Origin: Methanobacteriaceae archaeon
Lineage (GTDB): Archaea; Methanobacteriota; Methanobacteria; Methanobacteriales; Methanobacteriaceae
DNA: 64,000 bases
Direction: 5' to 3'
Assembly: GCA_030016715.1 (NCBI GenBank)
Contig: JASEJD010000001.1
Location: 186,001 to 250,000, forward strand
Below are positions 40,614 through 50,715 of this stretch, in pieces. The translations under genes were made by a program, and so were the position numbers. Every line of letters begins with the position of its first letter. The stretch's first letter is position 1. The notes under the pieces are model-generated. The model saw nothing but the letters and a program-made list of their open reading frames with translations. It was not told the DNA's origin and did no database searches.

Positions 40614-42831
40614 TTTTCCACACCACCACTTTTTTATTTTTATATATAATCTTCATATATTCAGTATTTCTTTTTTCAAGCACTAATTTTGTAAATATAG
40701 AATTTTCAAACTTTTTATCAATTACTAAAGCAGTATTATCATCCCATAATAGCCATATACAAAAATTGCTTTTTTGGTCTATAATTCTTTTTTTTATTGT
40801 ATTATTAACAATCTCAACTAAGCAATACGGATCTGAATTGTTCCAAGTAATTTTACTACTTTTAGGATCAAATACTACATTATTAGTAGAATTAACAATT
40901 TCATTACTCGTGTTAAAAGTGCCAACTGAATAGGTATAATTTATTCCCTTAACATTATTAAAATCCCAATTTCCAAAATAAAAATCCCATTTACCAGTTT
41001 TAATCATCCTATCATAAGTAACAACAACAAAAGGTCTTACCTCATCAGGATGAGTATATTTTAAAATTTCGAGAGAATTTTTTTCTGTAAAATTATATCT
41101 ATTTCGTAATACAAGAGCTGCAGAATTTTTATCTAAACCTAAAATATCATTTAGTATCATAACACTTTTAGAAGTATTTCCTGTGAAATTATCCAAAATT
41201 AAATATGCAGTATCCCCACTAGTTGCTAACATTCTGAAAATACTCGCGGAAAGTTTTTCATCACTAGTTGAAAAAGCTCTGCTAATCCAGTATTCACGGG
41301 ATGTATTAGGTATTTTACCATAAAATGTTAAGCTATTATTATAAAATTTTCTAATTGGTAGAGTTTCAATATATGCTGAACGTCCATCGAAAGAAACCGG
41401 CCTCTCTGCTATAGCACTATAAAAATGGCCATAACTCCAATCTGAAATAATTAGAGTATCATTAGATGTATTATCACGTATCCATTTAGCCGAACTCCAT
41501 AAATCATCATTAGCCAAAGGAGCTCTCCTTTCTAAACTATCATGAGCCGTTAAAAATTGAGGTAGAATTAGAATTATAATAAATAAAATATATGAAATAT
41601 TTTTAAATTTATTATTTTGAAGAATATTATTCATATAATCAACTAAAATTCCTATAGCTACACCTGCAGAAATAGCGAGCGGTGGAATAACTAATATTAT
41701 GAATCTAGCTCCTTTAAATAGTGATAAAAATCCTAAGATAATCCAAATTAATAAGAATAGATAAAAAAACCAGCTGATTCTTTTTAAATATAATTTTTTC
41801 ATTTTTTTATTCAAAAAAATCCTGAATATTAAAAAAATACCGAAAATTCCAACAGCCATGAATACTAGGCCTAAACCTGAAACAACTTCCATAATTGTTG
41901 GTCTTCCTAACTCAGAAACTGCAATATAAAGATCAGGCCAGGGACTCCATACATTATTAACTGCAATCAGATTAAAAAATTCCAATAATCCATAAAAAGG
42001 TTTTATAAAATTAATGAAACCAGTGAAAATCAATATTAAAAGTAGAGAACTTACAGCAAAACCTAAATATATCAATAAACAGTCTTTATATGTTTTTTGT
42101 TTAAAATACCTGACTAAGATATAGATTAAAGTAAAGATGCTAATTATGTAAAAAAGATACTGCCATCCATTCCAAGCCATGGAAAAAAGAAATATTGATA
42201 TCGAAGATAATAAAGTATAGAAAATCCTTTTTTGAAAAGTTTTGGAATGTATAGCCTCCATAAAAAACCATACAATTAAAATTGGGAATAGTAAATTGAA
42301 CATGTCCGTGTCAAACCAGCCTGGAATGGTTCTTAACAAATAGAAAGGAACTAAAACTATTAAAATACCCGTGATTATTCCCGCTATATCATTTGTAAAC
42401 CTTTTAACAAAAATAAATGCAGCTAATCCTGCCAAAGGAGAAAATAACATAGGTAACCAAAAGCAAACTGTTAATAATGATACACTGCCGAAAAAGTTAA
42501 TAATTTTATAAATAAATGCAGTTAGATAAATTAATAAAGGAGGATAATCCATTGGAACTCCTGGAGGAGAATAAGAAAAAGAATCCCATTCTGTTCCGTT
42601 TATAAAGCTATCACCTAAGTGCCCGAATTCTATGTAATTTTTAGTCAATCGATAATTGTAATAAGAGTCTAATTCGTACATATAAGGATGACCCTCTTCA
42701 TCCATTATATAAAAAGACTTTTTTTCGTCTTGAATACCATTAAGGTTAGTAGACTCTATCCGTGCAAAAAATGCAATAAAAAATATTGTAAAAATTACAA
42801 TAAAATTGATAAATATTTTCTTTTTATACAT
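40600..42831 (-). CDS. AglB/STT3-type oligosaccharyltransferase with altered WWDYG motif
   Basis: A 743-residue protein with about 13 hydrophobic helices in the first 430 residues and a periplasm-side C-terminal domain. The first acidic motif ([16 protein letters not shown], near residue 51), the second DxD ([13 protein letters not shown], near residue 171) and TIXE in the outer loop ([13 protein letters not shown]) are present, so metal and lipid-oligosaccharide binding look intact. The motif usually WWDYG reads DWSYG ([19 protein letters not shown]). Since WWD recognises the +2 residue of the N-X-S/T sequon, acceptor use may differ. It is probably a second AglB rather than the housekeeping copy. 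Confidence 0.85.
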   Translation of the reverse strand: MYKKKIFINFIVIFTIFFIAFFARIESTNLNGIQDEKKSFYIMDEEGHPYMYELDSYYNYRLTKNYIEFGHLGDSFINGTEWDSFSYSPPGVPMDYPPLLIYLTAFIYKIINFFGSVSLLTVCFWLPMLFSPLAGLAAFIFVKRFTNDIAGIITGILIVLVPFYLLRTIPGWFDTDMFNLLFPILIVWFFMEAIHSKTFQKRIFYTLLSSISIFLFSMAWNGWQYLFYIISIFTLIYILVRYFKQKTYKDCLLIYLGFAVSSLLLILIFTGFINFIKPFYGLLEFFNLIAVNNVWSPWPDLYIAVSELGRPTIMEVVSGLGLVFMAVGIFGIFLIFRIFLNKKMKKLYLKRISWFFYLFLLIWIILGFLSLFKGARFIILVIPPLAISAGVAIGILVDYMNNILQNNKFKNISYILFIIILILPQFLTAHDSLERRAPLANDDLWSSAKWIRDNTSNDTLIISDWSYGHFYSAIAERPVSFDGRSAYIETLPIRKFYNNSLTFYGKIPNTSREYWISRAFSTSDEKLSASIFRMLATSGDTAYLILDNFTGNTSKSVMILNDILGLDKNSAALVLRNRYNFTEKNSLEILKYTHPDEVRPFVVVTYDRMIKTGKWDFYFGNWDFNNVKGINYTYSVGTFNTSNEIVNSTNNVVFDPKSSKITWNNSDPYCLVEIVNNTIKKRIIDQKSNFCIWLLWDDNTALVIDKKFENSIFTKLVLEKRNTEYMKIIYKNKKVVVWKTTSY

Positions 42832-43370
42832 AAATCCACTTTCTATTATTTATATACTAAAATATTTTTTTATTAATTAATTTATAATTAATTAGTAAAA
42901 ATTCAGGAAAATCGTATTTATATTATTCATTTATGTGTAAAAACTGATATTGAAGAATATATTAATATATAAAATTTATATTTGCAGAAAGAAACTTATA
43001 AAACATGCAGCAACAAGAGAATATAAAAATCTTTGATTTTTATTGAATATATATTATTCTACTAGAATAATCACCAACATTGATGTTCCTTAAATCATTC
43101 TATTAATTATTTAGATACATATTGAAGAAAAAGAGAGTAGATTCAATTAGATGATATAAGTAAAAAAAAGAACACTAAAGTAAACAACAAGTATTAATGT
43201 GAAAATGAAAGTTCATAAATGTTTACTTAATGAATCTAAAGTTAGAAAATAACTGATAAAAGCTTTCAATCAATTAAAAAAATAGAAAGTTCATTTAATC
43301 AAAAAAACCATTAGTTTATATTATAAAATATAATTTATAAGAATAATTTAAAAGTTATTTTGGTGCTCAA
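42832..43370. other. AT-rich divergent intergenic region, no gene seen
   Basis: About 540 very AT-rich bases lie between the AglB-like gene and the first GT-C-like gene. I see eight-base inverted arms AAGTAAAC and GTTTACTT about 40 bases apart near 43170-43225, and GAAAGTTCAT occurring twice about 80 bases apart. No open frame with a ribosome-binding site is present. It may be a decayed gene or a long promoter region. Confidence 0.5.
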
Positions 43371-44795
43371 ATGGTTACTAAAGATGATATTAACGAATTA
43401 ATAAATATTGATTGGAGTAAATTTCCTCATATTATCTTTTTATCATTATTTTTTGTTATTTCAAGAATTCCTTTATTAAATATTGGTTTTGGAAGCGATC
43501 CCGATGCATGGCGTATAGCAAATTCTGCTTATGATCTTAAAAACTTCTTTGTTTATCATCCTTCCAGATTTCCAGGCTATCCTTTGCCAGAGTATGTGAA
43601 TTCTCTTATAATTGATTATGGGTGGCTTGCAACCAATTCTTTGACATTAATTTTATCTTTAATTTCAGTTATTGTTTTCGCGAAAATTTTAAATGAATTG
43701 AAAATAAAAAACCGTGGTTTAATAGTAATAACCTATGCATTTCTCCCTATATTATGGATAAATAGCGCTGTTACCATGGATTACATGTGGGCTTTAACTT
43801 TTATCATGATTTCATGGTATTTAATATTGAAAAACAAATATTTAATGGCGGGTTTAATGATGGGTCTTGCAATAAGCTCTAGACCTACATCACTTTTTTT
43901 AATGATACCATTTCTATATCTAGTTTATAATGATGCTAATCCAAAGAAAAATATTTTTAAATTTACTTTTTTAGCGTTTCTCACATCAATATTATTATTC
44001 TTACCTCTTTATTTAGAATATGGTTTAAGTTTTTTGACATATTATCCATTTAGCATAAGTTGGATGACAGTATGGTCAGACGCAAGTTATTATTTTGGTT
44101 CAATTGCAATTATAGTAGGCATCATCCTAATATTTTATAATTTAAAAAATTTATATAATAAAATTGTTTTAGAAAAAGATAAGATGTTTATATTTTTAGT
44201 TATTTCAATTTTTTTTATTATTTTACCCTTTATTAAGGCCCCTTATGAAATAGCTTATTTAATACCAGCTATACCTTTTGTACTTTTGTTATTAAATGGA
44301 ATTTCTAAAAAGAAATTTTTTGTAATTTTTTGTATTTTGCTTTTGTTAAATTCTTTTATAAGTCTAAATGTTACAAGTTCAAAAAACTTTATTCAAAATG
44401 GTGTTGATGATGGTTTAATTAATAGTGAAATTAACTTACAAAAAAATATAGTTTTCAATCTAAAAAAAATTATAAATTCAGATATCAATAATTCAGTTAT
44501 AATTTATGGTGAATATCTACCATTTATTACTTATTTGTATGAAAACTCTGGAGAGCCGATACAACCAATTAATATGGTGGGTTCAGGTAAACTTGAAAAT
44601 AATGAGTATTTAATCAAAAAAAAGAATCTAAGATATGTTTATTTAATATCATTAAATGATGTCCTTAATTTCAAAAAGAAAAAATACAAAATATATTTTG
44701 TTGGAAATACAACAAAAAACATTACAAAGACCGAATTTGGATATGATTTAACTGATTACGGCTGTGAAAACATTTTCAGATACTTATATAAATAA
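43371..44795 (+). CDS. GT-C fold glycosyltransferase-like membrane protein
   Basis: A 474-residue protein with about ten hydrophobic helices and a small C-terminal soluble part. The first outer loop has an acidic GFGSDPDAWRIANSAYD and then YHPSRFPGYPLPEYV, the arrangement seen in dolichol/undecaprenyl-phosphate-sugar transferases of families like GT39 and GT83. The likely role is adding a sugar from a lipid carrier at the outer face. The substrate is unknown. It neighbours an AglB-like gene and pilins, which suggests surface glycosylation. Confidence 0.65.
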   Translation: MVTKDDINELINIDWSKFPHIIFLSLFFVISRIPLLNIGFGSDPDAWRIANSAYDLKNFFVYHPSRFPGYPLPEYVNSLIIDYGWLATNSLTLILSLISVIVFAKILNELKIKNRGLIVITYAFLPILWINSAVTMDYMWALTFIMISWYLILKNKYLMAGLMMGLAISSRPTSLFLMIPFLYLVYNDANPKKNIFKFTFLAFLTSILLFLPLYLEYGLSFLTYYPFSISWMTVWSDASYYFGSIAIIVGIILIFYNLKNLYNKIVLEKDKMFIFLVISIFFIILPFIKAPYEIAYLIPAIPFVLLLLNGISKKKFFVIFCILLLLNSFISLNVTSSKNFIQNGVDDGLINSEINLQKNIVFNLKKIINSDINNSVIIYGEYLPFITYLYENSGEPIQPINMVGSGKLENNEYLIKKKNLRYVYLISLNDVLNFKKKKYKIYFVGNTTKNITKTEFGYDLTDYGCENIFRYLYK

Positions 44796-44802
44796 AAGAG
44801 TT

Positions 44803-45969
44803 ATGATAGCAATTATAAAAGAACATTTATTAACAAATAAAAAAAAGAAGGAATTAATTTGCATTAGCATGGGTATAATCCTGTTTTTATCTTTAATATT
44901 ATTAATTGGACTAAATTATATCCCAGGATTTGCCAAAGTTCTAGTATACGATTCGTTTATTTATTATCAAATGTCTTTAAATCCCTTTATAACTACAGAA
45001 GCTCCTTATACCTACCGTATTTTAACGCCGCTTATTGTTTATCTTCTCCCTTTTGAGAATATAGTTGGATTTTATCTATTAAATACTTCTTCAATCTTCT
45101 TTACTGGAATTTTATTCTATCATTATCTGAAAAAGTTAAATTTTAGTTCATATTTAATTTTTTTAGGTGTTTTATTTTTCATTGCAGCCCCAACCGTTAT
45201 ATACTCTTTATATGACATAGCACTAGTAGATAATTTATCCTTTTTATTCATTATATTAGGATTTTATTTCATATTAACTGAAAAAGATTGGTTGTATCTT
45301 ATTATTTTAATATTAGGTATTTTGAATAAAGAAACAATACTTTATACTATTCCTTTCTTTTTCATTTATAAGATTGAATATCAAAATCTAAAAATCGCTG
45401 TAAAAAAAACCTTTATGATCTCAATTCCAGTTTTACTGGTTTTCTTGATAATCAGATACATAATAGGGTTTACAGACTATTTTTCAATTGAAACAATTAA
45501 GATGATGCTTTGGGATCATGCTAACTCATTTAATTTATTCCAAAAAGTGCCTTATTTATCACTTTATACATTTAAAAATCCTTATTTAGCCTTTGGAACT
45601 CTATGGTTTATTTTTGCATATGGATTAAAATATATTGAAAATAAATTTCTGAAAAAATCTCTTTACATTCTACCCCTAATCTTCCTACAAATTTTAATTT
45701 CTACAGACATATTTCGAGTTTTATTTATAGCTTATCCCATTATCATCCCCATAAGTTTGTATTTCTTTAAATTAGATAATTTGAAAGCAGTTAGTATATT
45801 TATTATAATTACATTAACAATAATCATTACATATGCATTATTAATTCCAATAAATGGATTTTTATTCGGATTACTTACATTGCCTTTAGAAATTATAATT
45901 TTAATATCACTAATAATCAAAATTTTACAAAAAAAATTATTCAAAAATAAAGTTCCTTGTTATACTTAG
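44803..45969 (+). CDS. multi-pass membrane protein, GT-C-like
   Basis: A 388-residue protein with about ten hydrophobic helices and little soluble sequence. After the first helix, VYDSFIYYQMSLNPFITTEA with PYTYRILTPLIVYLL forms a loop with the charged and aromatic residues often seen in GT-C enzymes. I cannot name a family. It follows the preceding GT-C-like gene by seven bases (a longer GTG-start frame would overlap it), so they likely form an operon. It converges and overlaps with the XTPase gene by 29 bases. Confidence 0.6.
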   Translation: MIAIIKEHLLTNKKKKELICISMGIILFLSLILLIGLNYIPGFAKVLVYDSFIYYQMSLNPFITTEAPYTYRILTPLIVYLLPFENIVGFYLLNTSSIFFTGILFYHYLKKLNFSSYLIFLGVLFFIAAPTVIYSLYDIALVDNLSFLFIILGFYFILTEKDWLYLIILILGILNKETILYTIPFFFIYKIEYQNLKIAVKKTFMISIPVLLVFLIIRYIIGFTDYFSIETIKMMLWDHANSFNLFQKVPYLSLYTFKNPYLAFGTLWFIFAYGLKYIENKFLKKSLYILPLIFLQILISTDIFRVLFIAYPIIIPISLYFFKLDNLKAVSIFIIITLTIIITYALLIPINGFLFGLLTLPLEIIILISLIIKILQKKLFKNKVPCYT

Positions 45970-46465
45970 GAATAATCGCCATCAAAACACACTGCTCTGT
46001 ATTCCCCGTTCGATCCAGCAATCCTTTGGTAAAATAGCTTATGGCCCCAGTTTTTTCTCCTAAATTATCCACTCCAGTTACTTCATCCATTACTTCTCCC
46101 ACTTCCTTACCCTTTAAAACCTCCTCAATTACTTTAGGGGGATATTCAAATCCCGCGCTAACACCAATAGTTACATTTTCTCCATCATATATGGCACACC
46201 ACTGCAGATCAATATATCCTGTGATGGTGTGGGGTGTTTCCATTAAACCCGATTCTATTCCAACACCAAGATCATAATCTGAGGTGTAAGCATTTTTTGC
46301 CCGGTTAACAGCTCCCTGAATGGTTTGATCTATACCGAAAGGTTGTGGGGGGACTTGTGAATCCACTTTCCTACTATCTACTTCAACTTCTCCATAAATC
46401 TTTTCTAAGACATTTTTTGTTGCATTGACTTTTACTGGATTTTGGGATCCAACAACTACTTTCAT
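45941..46465 (-). CDS. yjjX: inosine/xanthosine triphosphatase, YjjX/DUF84 family
   Basis: A 174-residue house-cleaning enzyme expected to hydrolyse ITP and XTP. It starts MKVVVGSQNPVKVNATKNVL, with VPPQPFGIDQTIQGAVNRAK near residue 40, LGVGIESGLME near residue 66 and TGVDNLGEKTGAISYFTKGL near residue 130, all family blocks. It is followed by no partner; CoaD lies just upstream, separated by 33 bases. Confidence 0.88.
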   Translation of the reverse strand: MKVVVGSQNPVKVNATKNVLEKIYGEVEVDSRKVDSQVPPQPFGIDQTIQGAVNRAKNAYTSDYDLGVGIESGLMETPHTITGYIDLQWCAIYDGENVTIGVSAGFEYPPKVIEEVLKGKEVGEVMDEVTGVDNLGEKTGAISYFTKGLLDRTGNTEQCVLMAIIPKYNKELYF

Positions 46466-46498
46466 TTCTTCACCTTAAACATTTTTATATTGATTATT

Positions 46499-46954
46499 TT
46501 ATCGGATTATTTTACCTTCATAGTTGATTTCACCCTTACGTATCCTGGTGGAGGATATGGGCTCTCCATCCTCAGCAAAAACCGTTTCAATTACAATAAC
46601 TGCTAAAGGTTCCATATCATTTTCTATACGGATTTCATTAATTTTATGTGCTGTTTGTTCTGTTTCTCTACTTACCACAATAGCATCAAATGTTTCATCA
46701 TAAATGGTTGTACCATAAGTATCATTAAGTCTTAGTACTTCATATTTTTCTGGATAATTTTTGAGGAAGTTTTTAAGATTGTTCATCCTGGTTGAGCAGG
46801 TTTCAATATCACCTTTTTGTCCCCCAAATTCTGTGGAGGTTACTCCAATTATAACTTTTTCACCCACCTCAAAGGCCTTATTTAATAGTTTTTCATGGCC
46901 CCTATGGAATTTGTCAAAGGTACCGCCTACAGCAACTTTCTTATATAAATGCAT
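46499..46954 (-). CDS. coaD: phosphopantetheine adenylyltransferase, archaeal type
   Basis: This 151-residue nucleotidyltransferase joins ATP and 4'-phosphopantetheine to form dephospho-CoA. The HxGH active site is in VAVGGTFDKFHRGHEKLLNK (residues 7-26), and the C-terminal ISSTRIRKGEI is the ISSTxxR motif. IVVSRETEQTAHKINEIR is typical of the archaeal/eukaryotic family, which is distinct in sequence from bacterial CoaD. It is divergent from the radical SAM gene. Confidence 0.93.
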   Translation of the reverse strand: MHLYKKVAVGGTFDKFHRGHEKLLNKAFEVGEKVIIGVTSTEFGGQKGDIETCSTRMNNLKNFLKNYPEKYEVLRLNDTYGTTIYDETFDAIVVSRETEQTAHKINEIRIENDMEPLAVIVIETVFAEDGEPISSTRIRKGEINYEGKIIR

Positions 46955-47045
46955 AATTCTGGTTCCCCTCTCCTTACTGGTGATAGTTTAAATTCTAAAA
47001 TTTTTAGATATTTTGATTATATGGTTTAATCAAAGTATAATACAT

Positions 47046-48602
47046 ATGCTAATTGAACACAATGTAGTTCATAAGAATCCTTGTAAAGTGGATGTGAGAT
47101 TTGCCTCCTGTTATCCTAATCACTATAAAACAGCCATGTCATCGCTTGGTTATCATATTATTTATGATTTTCTAAATTCCCGGGAGGATGTTTACTGCGA
47201 AAGAGTGGTATATCCCTACCCTAAAAGCTTAGAGTCAAACACTCCACTAAATAGATTTGACTTCATAGGTTTTTCCCTTCAGTATGAACAGGACTACTTT
47301 AATGTCTTATCCATGTTAAATAAGGGTAATATCCCTATAAGGTGTGTTGATCGTACCTCTAAAGATCCTCTAGTTATTGCTGGTGGCCCTTGTGCCACTG
47401 CCAATCCCCTGCCAGTGAGTAATTTTATTGATCTTTTCATCGTCGGTGAAGCTGAAGTTATTCTTGATGAAGTCTTGGATTTGTATATGGAATTAGATAA
47501 TCCCCGGAAAGATATTGAAGCATTTTTGGATATTAAAGGAGTTTATGTGGCGGATAATCCTGCTATAAGATGTATTGTTAAAGATATGGATAATGCCTGT
47601 CATCCCACCCGGCAAGTGGTTCTGGAAACTTCAGATAAAAGATTCCTACCTGCCTTTGGCCGTGCATTTTTACTGGGTATTTCCCGGGGGTGTAGCCGTG
47701 GCTGTAGATTCTGCATGTCAGGATATCTATACCGGCCCCGCCGTGAAACATCACTTAAAAAACTGTTAAAAATAGCAGAAAAAGGTAGAAGAGCCACTGG
47801 ATTAAATAAAATTGCACTTATTGGTGCTGCTGTATCAGATTACACTAAAATCGATGAATTAGGTGAAAATTTATTAGAGAGGGATTTCCAGTTAACCACT
47901 CCTTCACTGAGAACTGAAACAGTAACCGAGAAATTAATAGATTCTCTGAATGAAAGCGGCCTTAAAACAATTACATTAGCCCCAGAATCCACATTTTCTA
48001 TACGTAAATGTTTAAATAAAGATTTTGATGATAATAAACTTTTTGATATTAGTAAAATAGCCTTTGAAAGGGATATGAATATTAAATATTACTTTTTAAT
48101 AGGAACTCCTGGCGAATCAACAAAGGATTTAAGAGAAATGTTAGGTCTAATAAAAAATCTTAGAAAACTTGCTCCTAAAAAGAATATGGTTAAATTAAGT
48201 ATAAATCCCCTTATTCCCAAACCCCACACCCCCTTCCAGTGGGAACTGTTTAACTATGAAGATGTTAAATCTAAAATTTCTTATATTAACAAATATTTAG
48301 GTTATAAATCCTTTAAAATTGAAAATCTTAAAGGTGCTTTTATCCAATATATTCTATCAATGGGTGATAGAAACCTGGGAGATCTGATTGAAAAATCCTG
48401 GCAGTCCAGAATAAATATAAAAGAATGGGAAAAATATGGTAAAACTATAAATTATGATTTAAAAAGTAGATTACCATGGGAAAATATTGATATTGGTGTA
48501 AAGAAGGAATTTATAATAAATGAATATAAGAAAATGAAAAGAGGCAAAGTTACCAGCTGGTGCGAGGAATATGGCTGCTATAAATGCGGTAGCTGTATTT
48601 AA
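47046..48602 (+). CDS. radical SAM protein with B12-binding-like N-terminus
   Basis: A 518-residue protein. The N-terminal part (VRFASCYPNHYKTAMSSLGY, then PYPKSLESNTPLNRFDFIGF) resembles the B12-binding-like domain found before many radical SAM domains. The cluster motif CSRGCRFCMSGYLYRPRRET lies near residue 215, and YFLIGTPGESTKDLREMLG is a core strand. A C-terminal cysteine group (CEEYGCYKCGSC) could bind a second metal centre. The ATG at 47046 is chosen; the frame opens at 47013. The reaction is unknown. Confidence 0.85.
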   Translation: MLIEHNVVHKNPCKVDVRFASCYPNHYKTAMSSLGYHIIYDFLNSREDVYCERVVYPYPKSLESNTPLNRFDFIGFSLQYEQDYFNVLSMLNKGNIPIRCVDRTSKDPLVIAGGPCATANPLPVSNFIDLFIVGEAEVILDEVLDLYMELDNPRKDIEAFLDIKGVYVADNPAIRCIVKDMDNACHPTRQVVLETSDKRFLPAFGRAFLLGISRGCSRGCRFCMSGYLYRPRRETSLKKLLKIAEKGRRATGLNKIALIGAAVSDYTKIDELGENLLERDFQLTTPSLRTETVTEKLIDSLNESGLKTITLAPESTFSIRKCLNKDFDDNKLFDISKIAFERDMNIKYYFLIGTPGESTKDLREMLGLIKNLRKLAPKKNMVKLSINPLIPKPHTPFQWELFNYEDVKSKISYINKYLGYKSFKIENLKGAFIQYILSMGDRNLGDLIEKSWQSRINIKEWEKYGKTINYDLKSRLPWENIDIGVKKEFIINEYKKMKRGKVTSWCEEYGCYKCGSCI

Positions 48603-48661
48603 TATTCAAGATACAAAATATAGGGGTTTTAATTGATTTCAAAGATTTTATAGGTGATTAA

Positions 48662-49777
48662 ATGTTTAAACCATCAAGAAGAGTTAGTGCCATTGATCTT
48701 TCGGGTATAAGGAAAATGTTCGAACTTATTACAGAAGATACTATTAATTTAGGGCTGGGAGAACCAGACTTTGATACTCCTCCCCATATTGTGGAGGCAG
48801 CAAAAAATTCCATGGATGAGGGATTCACCCATTACACGGTTAATAAAGGAATTATTGAACTTAGAGATGCTATTTCAAATAAACTAATAACTGAAAATAG
48901 AATAAAAACGGATCCAGAGTCTATTATTGTCACGGTCGGGGCCAGTGAGGCTCTTTACATGTGCTGTCAGGCTTTGGTTGAAAGTGGTGATGAAGTTTTA
49001 ATACCCGACCCGGGATTTGTATCATACCATGCATGTGTGAAACTGGCAGAAGCAAAGCCAGTTCCCATTAAATTAGGGGAAGATTATGATTTTAGAATGA
49101 CTGCTGAAGCAGTTAACGAAAATATTAGTCCCAATACAAAGGCCATAATCCTTAATTCACCAGCCAATCCCACAGGTAGTGTGATGAAAAAGAGAGATGT
49201 TAGGGGTATTGCAGAGTTAGCCGATGATCATGGCTTTTATATTATCTCTGATGAGATCTATGAGAAGATTATCTACCAGGGCCAGCATTATAGCTTTGGA
49301 GAATTTTCAGATAATGTGATTACTATTAATGGTTTCTCTAAGACATACGCCATGACTGGTTTTAGAATTGCCTATACCGCGGCAAAAACAGATATTACCG
49401 AGGAAATGCTCAAAATCCACCAGTATAACACTGCCTGTGCCAGTTCAATCTCACAGATCGCGGCGTTGGAGGCATTAAATGGTCCCCAGGAATCAGTAAA
49501 ACATATGGTTTCTGAATTTAAAAAAAGAAGAGATTTAATTGTGGGTAGATTAAGGGATATGGGTATTAAATGTGTAAAACCAGCCGGAGCATTTTATGTT
49601 TTTCCCTATGTTGGAGATGCTGATATATATGTTAAAAAAGCACTGGAAAATGGTGTTGTAGTGGTTCCTGGTCATTCTTTTGGAGAAAATAGTAAGGAAC
49701 ATGTTAGAATGTCCTATGCTACCTCCTATGAAAATATAGAAGAAGCTATGGATCGTCTAGAGCAAATAGAATACTAA
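48662..49777 (+). CDS. class I aminotransferase (aspartate aminotransferase-like)
   Basis: A 371-residue fold-type I PLP enzyme. LGLGEPDFDTPPHIVEAA near residue 37 and HYTVNKGIIELRDAISNKL near residue 60 are the substrate loop. VTVGASEALYMCCQALVE binds the cofactor phosphate, ILNSPANPTGSVM carries the conserved asparagine, and NGFSKTYAMTGFRIAYTAA has the PLP lysine. A terminal arginine lies in EHVRMSYATS. Aspartate is the most likely amino donor, but aromatic amino acids are possible. Confidence 0.88.
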   Translation: MFKPSRRVSAIDLSGIRKMFELITEDTINLGLGEPDFDTPPHIVEAAKNSMDEGFTHYTVNKGIIELRDAISNKLITENRIKTDPESIIVTVGASEALYMCCQALVESGDEVLIPDPGFVSYHACVKLAEAKPVPIKLGEDYDFRMTAEAVNENISPNTKAIILNSPANPTGSVMKKRDVRGIAELADDHGFYIISDEIYEKIIYQGQHYSFGEFSDNVITINGFSKTYAMTGFRIAYTAAKTDITEEMLKIHQYNTACASSISQIAALEALNGPQESVKHMVSEFKKRRDLIVGRLRDMGIKCVKPAGAFYVFPYVGDADIYVKKALENGVVVVPGHSFGENSKEHVRMSYATSYENIEEAMDRLEQIEY

Positions 49778-49801
49778 TATTTATTAGATAGGTTATTGAA
49801 T

Positions 49802-50629
49802 ATGGTAGCTGAAGCATTGAAAAATGAGGTTAAAGAAAGGTGTGGGGAACTTAATATTCCAATGGTAGGTTTTGCAAGTACAGATAGATGGAAAAATCCC
49901 CCATCAGAACTTCCTAACCACTTTGATGAATGGATACCCCTAGATTTCTGGCCCCAGTCCATCTATCCCGAGACAGAAACAGTTATTGTTATTGGTCTTC
50001 CTATCCAGATCCCTATCTTAGACACGGCCCCCAGCATCTATTACCATGAATTATACAAAACCGTGAACATCCTTCTTGATATTAAGGCCTATGAAATTGC
50101 TAGTTGGCTAACACAGAAGGGTTATCCATCCATATATCTACCAAGGGATGGTTATGGTGACATTACAGTACTGCTAGATAATCCATTAGCATTCTTTTCA
50201 CATCGCCACGCTGCATTTCTTGCGGGTTTAGGTTCATTTGGCCTTAATAATGTGATATTAACCAGTGAATACGGGCCGCGGGTAAGGTTCACATCAATTT
50301 TCACCTCGGCTCGGATGGAATCTGATGAATTAAAAACTCCTGATCTCTGCACCAGATGTTTTAAATGTGCCAATCACTGCCCCGTAGATGCTATACCAAC
50401 TTCTGGTGATTTTCCGCCGCCAATGGATAAGAGAACTTGTGCTCTTAGAAGTCAGAAGCTTAGATCAGAATACCGATCACCATGCGGAATCTGTATAAAG
50501 GTCTGTCCAGTTGGTAATGATAGAGAAATATTTAATAGAAAAGATACATCCATATATTCTGATAAGAATAATTCTAATATGATCAGAAAAGGATGGTACC
50601 ATGTAAAGGAATATGGTAGTAAAAAATAA
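49802..50629 (+). CDS. 4Fe-4S protein related to epoxyqueuosine reductase (QueG/COG1600)
   Basis: A 275-residue protein. The N-terminal domain has VGFASTDRWKNPPSELPNHF and ETVIVIGLPIQIPILDTAPS, then RHAAFLAGLGSFGLNNVILT, which resembles the B12-binding QueG family. The C-terminal ferredoxin part has CTRCFKCANHCPVDAIP and CGICIKVCPVGND, giving two [4Fe-4S] clusters. Most methanogens do not make queuosine, so a different reductive reaction is likely. It follows the aminotransferase by 24 bases and may share its transcript. Confidence 0.78.
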   Translation: MVAEALKNEVKERCGELNIPMVGFASTDRWKNPPSELPNHFDEWIPLDFWPQSIYPETETVIVIGLPIQIPILDTAPSIYYHELYKTVNILLDIKAYEIASWLTQKGYPSIYLPRDGYGDITVLLDNPLAFFSHRHAAFLAGLGSFGLNNVILTSEYGPRVRFTSIFTSARMESDELKTPDLCTRCFKCANHCPVDAIPTSGDFPPPMDKRTCALRSQKLRSEYRSPCGICIKVCPVGNDREIFNRKDTSIYSDKNNSNMIRKGWYHVKEYGSKK

Positions 50630-50715
50630 TGATAAAACTATTTTTAGAGATAATGATAAGCAAGAAATAAGGTTTATACTAATTTTAGAAGTATAAATAT
50701 TTTTAGAGGTATATA

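Noticed and set aside
43170-43300. AAGTAAAC/GTTTACTT inverted arms and repeated GAAAGTTCAT, possibly ends of a decayed mobile element
   Set aside because: Arms are only eight bases, there is no transposase remnant and no target duplication; chance is likely in such AT-rich DNA.
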